64,000 nucleotides of DNA from Microcebus murinus. Its lineage: Eukaryota; Chordata; Mammalia; Primates; Cheirogaleidae. The position numbers and the translations under genes were made by a program. Location of the stretch: contig NC_134108.1 of assembly GCF_040939455.1 (NCBI RefSeq), forward strand, positions 81,884,001 through 81,948,000, given 5' to 3'. How positions within the stretch are numbered: the stretch's first letter is position 1; each line of letters opens with the position of its first letter. The notes under the pieces were generated by a model. That model was given only the letters and a program-made list of their open reading frames with translations. It was not told the DNA's origin and searched no databases. This document shows, piece after piece, positions 46,931 to 59,744 of the stretch.

Positions 46931-49900
46931 GTATTTCAAATTCTTCAGTTGTCTCTCACATATTTTATAAATCTTGTGTATGTGACACAGACATGTAAAG
47001 TGGCTATGTAGTAGTCACATTTCTCCTAGATTTTGTTACAGGCTTCTGACTTCTTTTTTGAGACATGGGTTTGTGAGTAGGTCACATCTCTTGTTCTGGA
47101 TCTTCTTTGTGATATTGAGGAATGAGCTTAAGAGAATCAAGAGTTAGAAAGAAGATGCTCAAGTTCTGATGGGGATCTAACCCAGTTTAATAGATTTTGA
47201 GGCAAGTTACGAGGAGATTAAAGTAACGGAGTCAGGGGAAGGCAATCATTGTCACATCTGTCATGGAGTGAACTTAACACTTTCCTCTCTAGACCAGGGG
47301 TGCTTCCTGGTGTCCTGCCCAACCCACAGGCTATGAGATATAACCTCTCACTTTTTCTTAGTCATTAGAATTTATTTCTAAGTTTGCCATTGCATATCAG
47401 CGACTTTCAGCAAATGTGGAAATCACTTTTTTTGAGTCTGTGTTAAAAATATTTGTATAATATAATTTATAATATCATTGTATATATAGGAAAGAGATGA
47501 TGTTTCACACTTTGCTTATCAGAGAGTCTTTTTAGTGTATTGCTACTAACTGGTTCTTAAAACTATTTGTGATGTTTACTGCTCACTTTAATGAAGAGAA
47601 TATTGGAGAAGAAACTATAGAACACTTGGATGGTTTTTCTGCAGTATTGATCAAGTATATCAAGGAAGATAGATTTGTATTTTTTATACAGGAATAAAGG
47701 GCTCATTTCTCTTTTCTATTCCAGTAGGCCTGATAAGAGCATTAAGCCTTTCTCTTTTTTTTTATTTTTAAATCCATGGAAACTCTCTTCTTAGAACCGC
47801 TTCATTGAGCTTTGAGCAAGATTTTTCTTACTCAGATTTCTGCATATTTCTGCCCCCAACTTGCTGTTTTTTACTGTGATATTTTACAAAAGACATTCAA
47901 CTTAATAAAAGTTACATTCATTTAAAAATAATCTTAGAAAACTTGAAAATCAGGAAAAGTTCCAAGAACATGATAAATATATAATAATAATAAATAATAA
48001 ATTAGCTTATTTCCCCCGGCACCATCTAAAAGTTTGGATAGCTTCAGTCATCTCCACAGCTGGCCTCTGGAATGGCCCTTCTGCCTTGGGTTACCTCTCG
48101 TAGGTCCTCACAGCCCCCAGGGTTACTAGGTAACCAGGCACCACCCTCTATTACTAGGGAATTCTTTGTGTGACAGCTCAAAGGCCCTATCTGAGTGCTG
48201 AACTTGATGGTGCTTAGGCACAGACACCCAAGTTCCGTTGCCCTTCCTGCCCTGCCACCCCCCAACCCCTGCAGACACACCCCCTTGGGTCCCTTACTTC
48301 AAGGAATAAATCAAAGCTTAAATAAATAAATAAAATTTTATATAATGGTACCTTCCTATGATCTTTTGTAACCTAGTTAACTAGTCTCTTTATTTACACT
48401 GTTTCTAGGATTTTGCTTTTATAATCGATATTGGGGATTACATCATTGTACGTGCAATTTTTTCCCCACTCGATAGCTTGTTTTCTTTGAATAAACTACT
48501 AAAAATGAAATTTTACATCACAGAATAGGCATATTTTTAAGGTTGCTGATACTTATGTCATAGTGCTCACCACACTTTATAGAAAATTATACCAGCAATG
48601 GAATAGAGTCCTCTTTCTTAGAGCCCTTAATCATATAGAGTATTAAAATTTTAAAATCTCTACTGATCTGTAGGTTAAATATATAATCTCATTGGTGGTA
48701 TAATTTTCATTTACTGGTTACTAGTGAGGTTTAAAATTTTTTGCTTGTATTTATTCTTTTAGAAAATGACTATGTACTTAAATCATTTTAATTTTGTAGT
48801 GTTTGATTTCTTATTATTGGCTAATAAGTGCTCAATATATAAAGGATATTAATCCTTTAACTGTCATGTAGTCCACTGAATATTCAACAATTCAAAAGTT
48901 CTCCTGGATTTTGTTTTTATATGTAACAATATTTATACTTGATTTTTACATATATATGTGCACACACACACACAACATTTTGCTTTCTTACATGCAAATG
49001 CTTATCTGTATATTATTTTATTTTAGATTTTAGATAACAATATGACTAAAAAGGACATTAATTCAACTGTGGTATATATTTTGAAATATATTTTAAAAAT
49101 AGTATCATCATCAGTCTCTTCGTTAAATTTTTTAATGTATGTTTTAGAAGTTCTATTCTAAGCTTGTATTAAAGATTAGGGACATTTTGCCTCCATAATG
49201 TTGCTTCAGATGATTTCTGTGATTAAATTCACTTAAATATGACTGCTATATTTTGAACTATGCTTCTTTATTTACTTTTAAGAAGAAAAATCTACTGCTT
49301 TGGGCACAATTACTTCTATTTATATACAATTTTGAAACTGAAAGATGCTTCAGAAGATGATTCTTCTTGTCGTTTTATACATGCAATTGCTCTCTCAAAA
49401 CAAATCATGTTGGAAGTTTATATAACTGATTTATCTACTTCATAAAATATGCTTTGTTGATCAATTTTAAGTCATTTCCCTATGTTCTTTTTGATTCTTG
49501 CCTCATGGTTTCAAGGGTCAGTTTGTCAAATGCAACAAGTATTATTAGTACTAAAATCTACCAGGTATTACATATTTACACTGTGCCAGTGTAACTTGCT
49601 TAAGCCATTCAGCTAGAAGAGCCAGGATTAGACCTACAGAGTCTCAAGTGAATCAGAAAATTATATTTTTATGTAAAATTTCTAGGTTTGCTAATGTTGG
49701 CAACTAATTCAAATTCAAATATATTTTACATATTATGTGAGTCAACAAATTTCGGGCCAAAGAGAAAATATCTGTAGGCTGAATGCAGCCCAAGGCTACC
49801 ATTTTGTGACTTTGACTGACAGGATCATTTTAACTCCTTTCCATCCTTCTAGTACCCCTGACTTTGTTCACCACTGCTGCCTTTTCTGGATCTTCCTAAG

Positions 49901-50014
49901 GGGCACTTATCATACTCTGGTCTCTACATTATTAAATTGGGCTTGTTCACTAGTTTCTTCTCATATTATTACAAATAATTAAAAAGGACAAATAGGCAGA
50001 ACTGACAAAGAAAG
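46931..50014. other. Mostly unassigned; possible MIR scrap near 49575-49650
   Basis: AT-rich sequence with a GC-richer patch at 48000-48300. No gene supported. Confidence 0.4.
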
Positions 50015-50100
50015 AGAGATTGAGAGAGAGAGAGAGAGAGAGAGAAAGAAGAGGGGGGAAGAGAAACAGAGAGATAGGGAGAGACTGAGATAAACTGTGT
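50015..50100. repeat. (GA)n microsatellite and purine-rich flank
   Basis: GA dinucleotide run around 50022-50045, then impure GA/GGAA. Confidence 0.92.
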
Positions 50101-51184
50101 GCATTTGGTGTTCCATATACTGAAATGGAAAGACTCTTAAAGATGAGATTGAAAAAAATGAAAATATTTTTTTGAAAAGAATCAGGCACTCTTAGAAAGA
50201 AGCTGTTCCTTACCTGTTAATCCTTATTAGAAGTTCTCTGGGCCTAAATACTGCAATGCTGTTTTATTAGGAAGAGTACGTCATGTCAACTGCAGGGTTA
50301 TGTTAACTCTTATCTCCACCCTTGTCTACTCCCTCCTTTCTTTTTCTTCAATAGATTGAAAACTCCTCATTTGAAATTCTTTCCCCACATGTCAATTCTT
50401 TCTTGCATGACATTGATCACATTTACGCTCTGTTCTTTGTTCTTGGCATATATATTGCTAGTGGTACTGGTCTTTGCATTTCAACTGCACTTTAATTGGG
50501 ATATTTCATTTGAATCTTGAGCTTGTCAGTTTTATGCCGTCTTGCTCACAACATCCAGCAGAGAAATCGGTCCCATCAGCTCTCTCCTTGCAGAGTTGAC
50601 ATGGTTGAAGTGCTCTTTAGGCAAGGGAAGCTTTTATTCCAGAAATAGAGAGAAACTTCATGAACTGAAAGGCTGGTGTGTGACCTGCAAAATCGAAAAT
50701 GGGCTTGACTAAACTGGGACACCTCTGCCCCCTCCTGCTGCACGAAAATAGAGTATATTCAGCCAACCCCATTTGTCATGTGGGGTTTGACTGCTCCTGT
50801 GAGAAGGGCTACATAATAACGTGGAATAAAATATAAATGATTGCTAGGATTTAAAAAGTATATATATATATATATATTTATAAAATTCCTTTAAAAGAGA
50901 TAACTGATGCTATGTTATAATTTTCTAAAAGAGATCATACTGGAGGATTTACTTTTTTGGTAAACCTTCCCCCTCAATTTTTGCAAAAGACCCTTTTCAC
51001 TCTTAAACAATGCTAAGCCACCAGATATATTAAAATATAATAGAAATTGTACATTTTTATGAGTTTTTAAAGTTTCCACTTATATTTGTCTTATATTTAA
51101 AGAAAAAAAAAGACTTTAAGGGCAAAGGAAAAGAGTTGGGGCCACCCCGAAAGACAATTGTCAAAGTGTCATTGATGACTGCTG
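50101..51184. other. Unassigned; short (TA)n at about 50858-50876
   Basis: No gene or repeat family recognised besides the TA run. Confidence 0.4.
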
Positions 51185-51475
51185 TCATCTACTGCAGGAC
51201 TCCCCAAATGGCCAAACGAGGAGTCGCTGATTATGTTCTTCATATTTTTACATGGTTGAATAGAACAAAAGAAGCATAATATTTTTTGACATGTAAAAAT
51301 TATATGAAATTAAAATTACAGTGCTCATAAATAAAGTTTTATTGGACTTAACATGTAGTCTTTGTGGTTGCTTTCATACTACAATGATAGAGTTGAGTAA
51401 TTGTAAAAGAGATCACATACCTCTGAAAGCCACTATCTGGCTCCCTAGAGAAAAGTTGGTTGACCCCTAAATCAC
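51185..51475. mobile_element. hAT-Charlie-type MER element
   Basis: 'aaataaagttttattggactt' and 'gtagtctttgtggttgctttc' with a final 'ttggttgacccct'. Same general type as the element at 34921. Confidence 0.7.
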
Positions 51476-51490
51476 AGTAATAATTTTTTA

Positions 51491-51802
51491 TTTTTTATTT
51501 TCATTTTTTTTTTTTTTTTGGAGAGAGTGTATCATTCTGTCACCTTGGGTAGAGTGCAGTGGTGTCATCATAACTCACTACAACCTCAAACTCCTGAGCT
51601 CAAGTGAACCTCCTGCCTCAGCCTCTGGAGTAGCTGGGACTACAGGTGCACACCACCATGCCTGGCTAATTTTTTCTTTTTTTAGTAGAGATGGGGTCTC
51701 ACTCTTGCTTAATCTGGGCTCAAACTCCTGAGCACAAGCAGTCCTCCCACCTCGGCCTTCCAGAGTGCTAGGATTACAGGCGAGAGCCACTGCACCCAGC
51801 CT
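51491..51802 (-). mobile_element. Alu SINE
   Basis: Full reverse dimer. AGTAATAATTTTTTA is duplicated at about 51476-51490 and 51803-51817. Confidence 0.95.
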
Positions 51803-51889
51803 AGTAATAATTTTTTAAACTATAATATTTTATTCTTAATTTACAAAATCATTGTGTTTTGTGGATTGCCAACTCATTCTCTTCTAGTT

Positions 51890-52229
<340 letters not shown>

Positions 52230-52569
52230 CTCATTCTCTTCTAGTTAGCCAGAAGTTTTTTCCCCCAAATCATTAATCTACATATATTTTGCTTTGCAAA
52301 GTTTTTTGTCTTAACTTTATTTAGACAAACACATTATCCCTATTTCTGTCTATATTTGTGTGCCAAAAATTATTGAGGCTGCACTCAGACTTTAACAAAA
52401 TGTAAAAGAAAAATTGGAAATGAGGCTGGTCCCAGGAAATATATTTCTCAGCATGTATTAATACTTTAACTCTTTTATTGGGTTGTACCATCACCTGATA
52501 GAAGCTATTTGAAATGTCAACTTGTCCATCAATAATAAACAACATTTATCATGATGTATAACATACATT

Positions 52570-52840
52570 TCATATGCCTTATACAAGCACACAATGCCTC
52601 TCACAATCTTGCCCCAATCTACTCTTCTTAATTCATCTTTCAATACTTTGTCTTGTCTATGTACCCTTCACTTCAGCCACAGCAAACCTTTCACTCTTCC
52701 CTGATATGCCTCCCCTAATCTCTATCTGTTTGCTCTGCCTGGAATTCCCTGCTCACCACTATTAGTCTTTGTTTTCAATCTGCTCCAAATTTGTGGTGAC
52801 ATTACTCTATAGCCTACATAACTTTGGTCCATTTATCACT
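52570..52840 (+). repeat. L2 LINE fragment
   Basis: 'cacaatcttgccccaatctac', 'cttcagccacagcaaacct' and 'ctgcctggaattccctgct' are L2 3' wording in order. Confidence 0.75.
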
Positions 52841-54000
52841 TTGATTCATTTATTTTCAATGCTATGAAAATTTCAAGCCTCCAAGACCAGAAACTGGTCA
52901 AAGAGTTTTAATGTCCATTTATTTTTCCTTAACAAAATGTCCAGAACGTACTTAGATATTACCCTCATGTTCCTGGTCTTTTGAGTAGAGGTGGAAAACT
53001 AACCAATCCTAGGTCTAGATCTGGTGTTGCATGTGTTTGAGCTGATGAACGTGGGGTATGAAACACAGCGTATAAAGTAAAGTGGGGAATTACAGGCCTT
53101 CAACGCCAGTAATTGGAGACGATGTCCTGTTTTCTCTCTCTTTTATTTTTAATTTTTTTAAGAGTTAAAACAGCAGAGGTTGTGGCTGCTGATGAAATTA
53201 TTTACATCCTCCTTGAGAGCTAAATCCATCAATTTCTGTCAGGAGGCAAGGTTTTAAGCAAATCCTTAAACTACTAGAGGGAAGTTGGCCATCAAGGGTC
53301 TGAAAAATGGAAGCCTAGGCAGGAGAATTTGGATGTAGTAGTCTCCCTTCCTTACTGCAAGCATGCAAACATCTCACAGACAAAAAAATAAAATAAAATA
53401 AAAATAAAAAGAAGCGTAGTAATCTTTGACATGCCCTACATCAGAATGATGGTCATATATTAATATTGTTTATTTTAATAAGAATTAAAAAATTGTATAG
53501 CAGGGTGATAGGAGGTTTGAGATTTTCTTTAAAATTTCACATAGCAATCGTAAATTCTATTCATATTTTAAGTTCGGCTTTTATTATACTTCCTAACTCT
53601 GCCAGACAGAATTAATTAGTTATTTTTTCTGCACCATAGCATTTTGTTCAGCATAGCACTTATTGTGTAGTATTGTAATTTATATTTCTGTCTCCTCAAA
53701 TGTACTGTGAGCTTCTTGAAGAATATGTGGTATATATCTGCAAAGAAAAGGGTCTCACCAAATGTTAACAATGATCAGTTTTGGACTGTGAGATTATTTG
53801 TGATCTTTTAAAAGAATTTGTTTTTGGTTTTGATTTTCTAAATTTTTTCAAATATGTTTTCTTTTTCTCAGCAGATATGTATTGACTTTGTGCCATTACT
53901 ACACTAGGCATTAGGTACTATGCAGTCAACAAGACAGGGCAAAATCTCTGTCTTCAAGGAGCTTATATTCTTGGGGGCAGCTAGGAAAAAATAATAAAGA
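52841..54000. other. Mostly unassigned
   Basis: An old mammalian-wide repeat scrap is likely at about 53870-53985 ('tgtattgactttgtgccatta', 'aatctctgtcttcaaggagc'). Confidence 0.35.
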
Positions 54001-54036
54001 AGAAGAGGAGGAGAAGGAGGAGAATGAGAAGGAAGA
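54001..54036. repeat. (GAG/GAA)n purine tract
   Basis: Short trinucleotide purine repeat. Confidence 0.8.
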
Positions 54037-54850
54037 AAAAGTAATGATAGTAGCAGTAGACACTGATCAATGATTATAGATCATTTGGAGGTAAAAGTAA
54101 GATAAAGGATGGTTCCTAATGGAGAAATCTTAATTAAGTAGAGAAGAATGTATGGAAGATGTAAATATGTTTGTACACCACAGGTTCCTTAAACATCATT
54201 TCTAACAGTGAACATTTCTTTCCAGAAAAAAAAAAAAAACTTTATAATCCTTTCTGTTGTTGTGAAAAGTGGTGATAGATAGGATTAGATGGAACCCTCA
54301 CCTCTTAGTCTCCTTCTGACACATCCACTACCTACCTTTGTCCCTGCAGAAACTTCGGGAAGGCTATTATTTGTAGATTTACCAGAGAAGGTTGATGGAC
54401 TAAGTTTAAAGGCATATATTTAAAGTATGAAAGAGGGAATAATTTATGGGTCAGATTCTCTGTAGACATAGGCGAAGAACCAACTTTGGAAAGAAGGCAG
54501 GACATAGCTTGCTGGGAGAGAGAAACAAATGTGAGAAAGTAGAAGTCTACAGAAATGTGAGGAGACTAGCAATGATGGATTGGAGTCATTTTACCTCATC
54601 CTCCAACTTCCAGAAACATTACCAAAACCACTGCAAGCAAAAATAATAATCTTTAAAACGAATAACTTCTTTTTCTTAATGTCATGTAAAATTTGAGAGA
54701 ATTGAACCATTAGAAAATTCTATGATTATTGATCCAAAACAATATGATATAATTAAAACCAACATTCTTGCTTGCAAATGCTGTTTCAAGACTTTGCCCT
54801 TACTTCTCCCTTTTAGCCAAATTCCTATGCTACGCCACTGTCCAGTGGTC
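54037..54850. other. No recognisable feature
   Basis: Unassigned. A 66-codon open frame at 54446-54646 has no recognisable domain. Confidence 0.35.
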
Positions 54851-54863
54851 AAAAGGGACGAGA

Positions 54864-56010
54864 AGATTCTTTTCCACAAAGGTTGCATGAATTTGCAGTC
54901 CCACCAGCAGTGTAAGAGTGTTACTGTCTCTCCGCATCCACGCCAGCATTTGTTGTTTTGGGATTTTTTGATACAGGCCATTCTTGCTGGGGTTAGGTGG
55001 TATCTCATTGTGGTTTTGATTTGCATTTCTCTGAAGATTAGAGATGTTGAGCATTTTTTTATATGTTTGCAGGCCATTATTCTGTCTCCTTGGAGAAGTT
55101 TCTGTTCATTTCCGTGGCCATTTCTTGATGGGGTTGTTTGATTTTTTTTCTTATTAATTCTTTTAAGTTCTAGATAGATTCTTGTTATTAGACCTTTATT
55201 AGAAGTGTAGAGAGCAATATTTCTCCCATTCTGTGGGTTGTCTATTTGCTTTAATGGAATTTGGAGATACCTCAAACAGCTGGATATAGAAATACCATTC
55301 AACCCTGCAATAGCATTGTTGGGCATCTACCCAAAAGAGCATAAGACATTCTGTTACAAAGACACCTGGACCTGATGTTTATCGCAGCACAATTCACTAT
55401 TGCAAGGTCATGGAAACAACCCAAGTGCCCATCAATTCAGGAGTGGATAATTAAAATTTGGTATATGTTCACAATGGAATACCACTCAATTCTAAGAAAC
55501 GACAGTGAGCTAGCACCGTTTATGTTATCCTGGATTAAGGATTATCCAAAGGATTATCCAAAGCCTGTTATCCAAAGTGAGGGGACACAAGACCAGGAAA
55601 ATGGGCTCCACATCTACTCGCCATCAAATTGGTACTGATTGATTAAAACTATGGTGCTCAAATGGTGGTAGTACTCACCAGGGATTGGATGGGGGGGAGA
55701 CCCACATCCTAGGGATGTGGCGAGCATTGTGGGGAGGAGGGAATGCCTCTAACCTTTCTTAGGGAGAGGCAAAGATATACAATGTAACCAAAATGTCAAG
55801 CAAACAAACAAAAAAACCTTTTATCTGGTGGTGGGCAGGTGGGGGGAGGGGGAGAAGGCTGTATACTTATATAATGTGTGTGGTGCACACCACCTGGGGG
55901 TTGGAAATGCTTGAAGCTCTGGCATGGAGTTGGGAGGGGTGGCAGGGGCAATATATGTAACCCTAACAATATCTGTATCCCCATAATATAATGAAATAAA
56001 AGAAAAAAAA
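54864..56010 (+). mobile_element. L1 LINE with 5' inversion (twin-primed)
   Basis: About 54866-55253 is reverse-strand ORF2 sequence. From 55254 the plus-strand ORF2 C-terminus continues where the inverted part leaves off, followed by the 3' UTR and A-tail (to 56010). AAAAGGGACGAGA at 54851-54863 matches AAAAGGGATGAGA at 56007-56019 with one C/T difference, so this is a single insertion event. Confidence 0.92.
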
Positions 56011-56019
56011 AGGGATGAG

Positions 56020-56351
56020 AAAAGAGAAGTCATGTTGGATGGCTTTATTTGTCTCACAGAAGTAGAGGGTTGACTGACTCACAGGTTAAGATTTGTGAGC
56101 TTGGAAAAAAAGGGCAAAGATAATCTAGAGTAGCGATAAAAGGCATGGCATAAATAAAATGTTGATTATAGGCATTCTCTGCTGCCACTATTAATGTGCT
56201 ACTGCTTTTTTTTTTCTTTTATTGCTTTTCTTCCTTATCAATTGTAGCAACAATCAATCATTTGCTACCCCCCTGCAAATCTCAAGCCACTATTTTAACT
56301 TCGGTGTTGAGCTTCTGCTACTATTATTATTACTTGTGTTATTTTTATTTG
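56020..56351. other. No recognisable feature
   Basis: Unassigned flank. Confidence 0.35.
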
Positions 56352-56456
56352 CATATATGTACTATTAACCTATAATGCTAGCATAAGTACACAGAGTTGA
56401 ACCACCTACATGAATGCCAGGATTCAGATAAAAGGAAATTCTAATATAAGGTAGGG
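56352..56456 (+). repeat. Local duplication, copy A
   Basis: About 105 bp ('gaaccacctacatgaatgcc', 'gataaaaggaaattcta') that recur at 57435-57540 with roughly 88% identity by eye. Confidence 0.85.
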
Positions 56457-57177
56457 ATAATGTGGCCCCTTTAATAAACTAGAGAAAATTCAAGGCTTGG
56501 ACACGACAAGAATATAGTGCTGTAGATAAGTTATTGCTGTTAGTATTGATTCTGTACTAGAACCAGGATGATGATAAACTATTACCTGTCCATCCAAGGA
56601 AGGTAATTGTTAAATCTAATGATTGCTTTAGGGAAGAATGGGATGGCAATTTTTAGTGAAATTGATGCTTCTATTGTAATGTAGGTCTGGGACTAGGAAT
56701 TTAGTGGGTGTGACAGTGCCTTTGCTGTAGAACAGTACTCATTAGCCCTGGAGTCAGGAGATAGTTGAAAGGACCAGGTAACATTTGAGTTCTGTTTCTT
56801 TTTTTACTCAGTGAGAGAGAGAAACTGCTTCTGTTTGAGGAGAGGACAATGTGATATAGTCAACTATGGAGAAAAGGAAATAATAAAATAGTGAGGCCTG
56901 AAATAAGAGGCAAATTATCTCTGACAGTAGGGTCCATTCCATTTGAAACCCCATCATAAACAGAGTTAAATATCAGCCTTTCCTACCTCTTGCTTATTCT
57001 CCTCATTTCTGGTGAAGCTTCCTCTCTTCCATGGCCCTGGATGACAGAATTCTTTACTGGGATGCTTACCTTTAGACCTGTCTTTTACCAGAAGTTTCTA
57101 GACTCAGTCTGCTTCACCTTCCTTATCAAATCATCAGGCTTTCTTCTTCTCCATCATGATGTCACACTGGGGAATAT
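56457..57177. other. No recognisable feature
   Basis: Unassigned. Confidence 0.35.
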
Positions 57178-57640
57178 GGGCTGAATTGTGTCACCTCTAA
57201 ATTCAGATGTTGAAGTCACAGCCCCCAATACGTTAGAATGTGACCTTATATGGAAATAAGGTTTGGGAGATGATAAAGTTAACATGAGGTCGATAGGGTA
57301 GGCCCTAACCCAATACGACTGTGTCCTTATAAATAGGGGAAATTTGTACACAGGGAGAGTGCTGTGTGAAGATGAAGGCAGAGACCAGGGCCATGCTTCC
57401 AACAGCCAAGCAAGGCCAAAGACTGCCAGAAAACCACATATGTACTATTAACCCCTAACACTAGCCTAAGTGTATGGAGTTGAACCACCTACATGAATGC
57501 CAGAATTCTGATAAAAGGAAATTCTAAATATAAAATAGGAAAAAGGCAGGGGACAGATTCTTTCTCACAGACCTCAAAATAAACCCTGATAACACTTTGA
57601 TCTCAGACTTCTAGTTTTCAGAATGTAATCAGCTCCATGA
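57178..57640 (+). repeat. MLT1-type MaLR LTR, interrupted by duplication copy B
   Basis: 'gctgaattgtgtcacctctaa' to 'gccaaagactgccagaaaac', then copy B, then 'ggggacagattctttctcac' to 'tctcagacttctagttttca', the MLT1 order. Confidence 0.85.
57435..57540 (+). repeat. Local duplication, copy B (inside MLT1)
   Basis: Same sequence and orientation as 56352-56456. It splits the MLT1 LTR, so copy B is the newcomer. Confidence 0.85.
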
Positions 57641-57739
57641 ACAAACACTAAATGACACCCCCCCCCCATATATACTTTCCCTGTAGCTTTCTTATGCTTT
57701 GGATTCCCAGGCCTGTAGCACTGAATGGCTAGAACATTA

Positions 57740-58118
57740 TACTTTTTCTGTTTAACTAACCATTTTACCTTTTGTGTTGTCTCCCAGAAACAGCAGACCG
57801 TTTGCTAGATAACAATGCTAAGACTCACCAGCCATCACCTACCTGTGAGTTCTGAATTAGACTTGAATTAGCACATGTTGCTTTCAACACAGCCTGCTCC
57901 AATATACACAGCCACCTTCCGGAACCCCTTATAAAAATCCCTGCCCTCAGTTGGTCGGGGAGATGGATCTGAGGCATTCCTCCCATCTCCCAGGTGATGG
58001 CATCTGTAATAAATTACATTTTCTTCCTTGGCAACCTTTGTTGTCTCAATATTTGGCTCTCTGTGTGGCAAGTAATTGGACCTAAGCCAGACTCCCTTTG
58101 TGGGTTTGGTAATAAATC
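57740..58118 (+). repeat. 5' LTR of the class I ERV (approximate left edge)
   Basis: TATA-like TATAAAAA at 57930-57937, AATAAA at 58008-58013, and a T-rich U5 ('ccttggcaacctttgttgtc'). The left edge cannot be fixed by eye. Confidence 0.65.
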
Positions 58119-58119
58119 T

Positions 58120-58137
58120 TGGTGGTCCATACTGGGA
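58120..58137 (+). promoter_or_regulatory. Candidate primer-binding site of the class I ERV
   Basis: TGGTGGTCCATACTGGGA follows the LTR at the expected spacing. The tRNA is not identified. Confidence 0.45.
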
Positions 58138-58226
58138 CTTACTGCTCTTGGCTTGGTGGCTGTGGAGCAGGAAGAATCTTGATAGTCTCCCTAACAGCTG
58201 CCAGGCTAACCTTCTGCCAGAAGTTG

Positions 58227-58613
58227 TGTCAGGTTGGTGATCTGTTCTTGGTTCTTGGTGCATTCTTGCCAAAGAATGACAAGACACACCGACAACAAAG
58301 CAAGCAAGAGGCAAGGTTTATTGAGCAAAAGCAAAATGCATTCACTACAGAAAGTGAACCAGCCCCTGTTATTACAGGAGGCCTTGACTGACTGTTAATC
58401 AAAGTTTCATGTCTGGGTTGGAATCTCCCTGGCAGGTGTGGCTCAAGCATCACCTTGATGGACATCTGTTTGTTATATAACCTGAGTCTTAGTACACATG
58501 CAGATTTCCCCTGAGACTCTGTGAAAGCACATAGGGGAGCGCGGGTAGGGGGCACTGCAATCTAGATTTATGCTAATGACATGATAATTGGCCCAAGCTT
58601 ACTTTTGGTCATC
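58227..58613 (-). repeat. Reversed LTR-like insertion in the ERV leader
   Basis: Read on the minus strand it starts TGACCAAAAG, has a TATA-like TTATATAA, a poly(A) signal AATAAA (near 58318), a T/G-rich U5-like part and ends CCTGACACA. This looks like a solo LTR of another ERV. No target duplication was confirmed. Confidence 0.5.
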
Positions 58614-58863
58614 TTCCAGACTCTACAGTGCCTGTGCTGCTTGGCCTTTTGGCTGGGAAATCCCAAGCAGCTTTTGTGGTGAACACACTGAATTCTGATT
58701 GGCAATGCACTCTTCCTCCCTCCTGCTGTGGTGGTTATATGAAGTGGGGTGCCTGCCCTCCATCCCTGAGAGAACCAAAACCCCCTTGTATCTACCTAAT
58801 AGTTGCTTTTGCATCTCTGATTGCTTTAGAAGAACGGATCCCTGGATTTTGCATCTGTGTCTG

Positions 58864-58875
58864 GACAGGTAAGTG
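58864..58875 (+). promoter_or_regulatory. Old ERV splice donor
   Basis: ACAG|GTAAGT with the cut after 58868, in the leader upstream of the gag remnant. Confidence 0.6.
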
Positions 58876-59099
58876 CTATTTGAAGATGCCATGTACAAAG
58901 AGCACCTCTCAATTTGGGGGATTCTGAAGGATTTCCATTTGACTTTGGGGTTGAAAAGCCCCAACCATTTGAGAGAGTGGGAACTGCTCTGACTGTTTCT
59001 ATTTGGCACTCCCCAAGCTTATTTGTTGGAACTGAGTCCATTTGTCTTTGGATAGATATTAAGTGCTTGTGTGAGTTGGTGTTTGTGTATGACTATGGG

Positions 59100-59700
59100 A
59101 AACCAGAATTCAATCCCTGAATACAGCCCTTTGGGTTGAATTCTTCCAAACTGGTCTGAATATAGCTATAAGCCTATGGAAAAAAGCATTGCATTTCTCT
59201 GTAATTCTATTTGGCCCCAATAATTCTCTCAAATCTGGGGAAATATGGTCTCTTAATGGATCACTAAACTATAATACTATTCTCCAGTTAGATTTATTCT
59301 GTCATTGTGTTGGGGAATGGGATGAAATCCCTTATGTACAGCCTTTATGCTTGTTTATCAAAATAAGCCAGACCAGAGTAAATGTAGGATTCAGGTACAG
59401 AGGACAGAAGCCTTCAAAAAGGTTGGGGAGCAAGAATTCAAACCCAAGAACCCCATTGCCTATCAGAGGTGAATTTGGGCAGCTGCCACCTGGGCTGTGG
59501 CCCCGAGCACTTCAACTCCTTCAAGGAATCCCTTTCTTAGCCCTCCTGCTCCTCCCTGGGAGCCTGGGACCCTTATTTCACCCCCACTGGCTCCTCCAGC
59601 CATTTATCCTTCACTTTCCTCCTTTTCTGAAGACAGTCTTGGGAAGCCTGAGGAGATAGTCTCACCCTGGTGTGCCTGGCAGGGTACACAATTTGGCTAG
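59100..59700 (+). pseudogene. Class I ERV gag remnant (matrix and proline-rich part)
   Basis: One open stretch at 59189-59659 includes DLFCHCVGEWDEIPYVQ, the matrix wording typical of gamma-like ERVs. A different frame at 59497-59700 gives a proline-rich p12-like segment with APPAIYP, like a late domain. At about 59745 the sequence jumps from the capsid start directly into RT, so most capsid, nucleocapsid and protease sequence is deleted. Confidence 0.7.
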
Positions 59701-59744
59701 GGTCCTCTCTCCTTCCCAACAGGGCAATTTCCCTTGAGGCAGGT

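Noticed and set aside
54682..55326. 214-codon minus-strand frame
   Set aside because: Inverted 5' part of the twin-primed L1 ORF2 read into flanking DNA, not a gene.
57868..58314. 148-codon minus-strand frame across the old LTR
   Set aside because: Antisense to LTR/leader sequence, with no recognisable domain.
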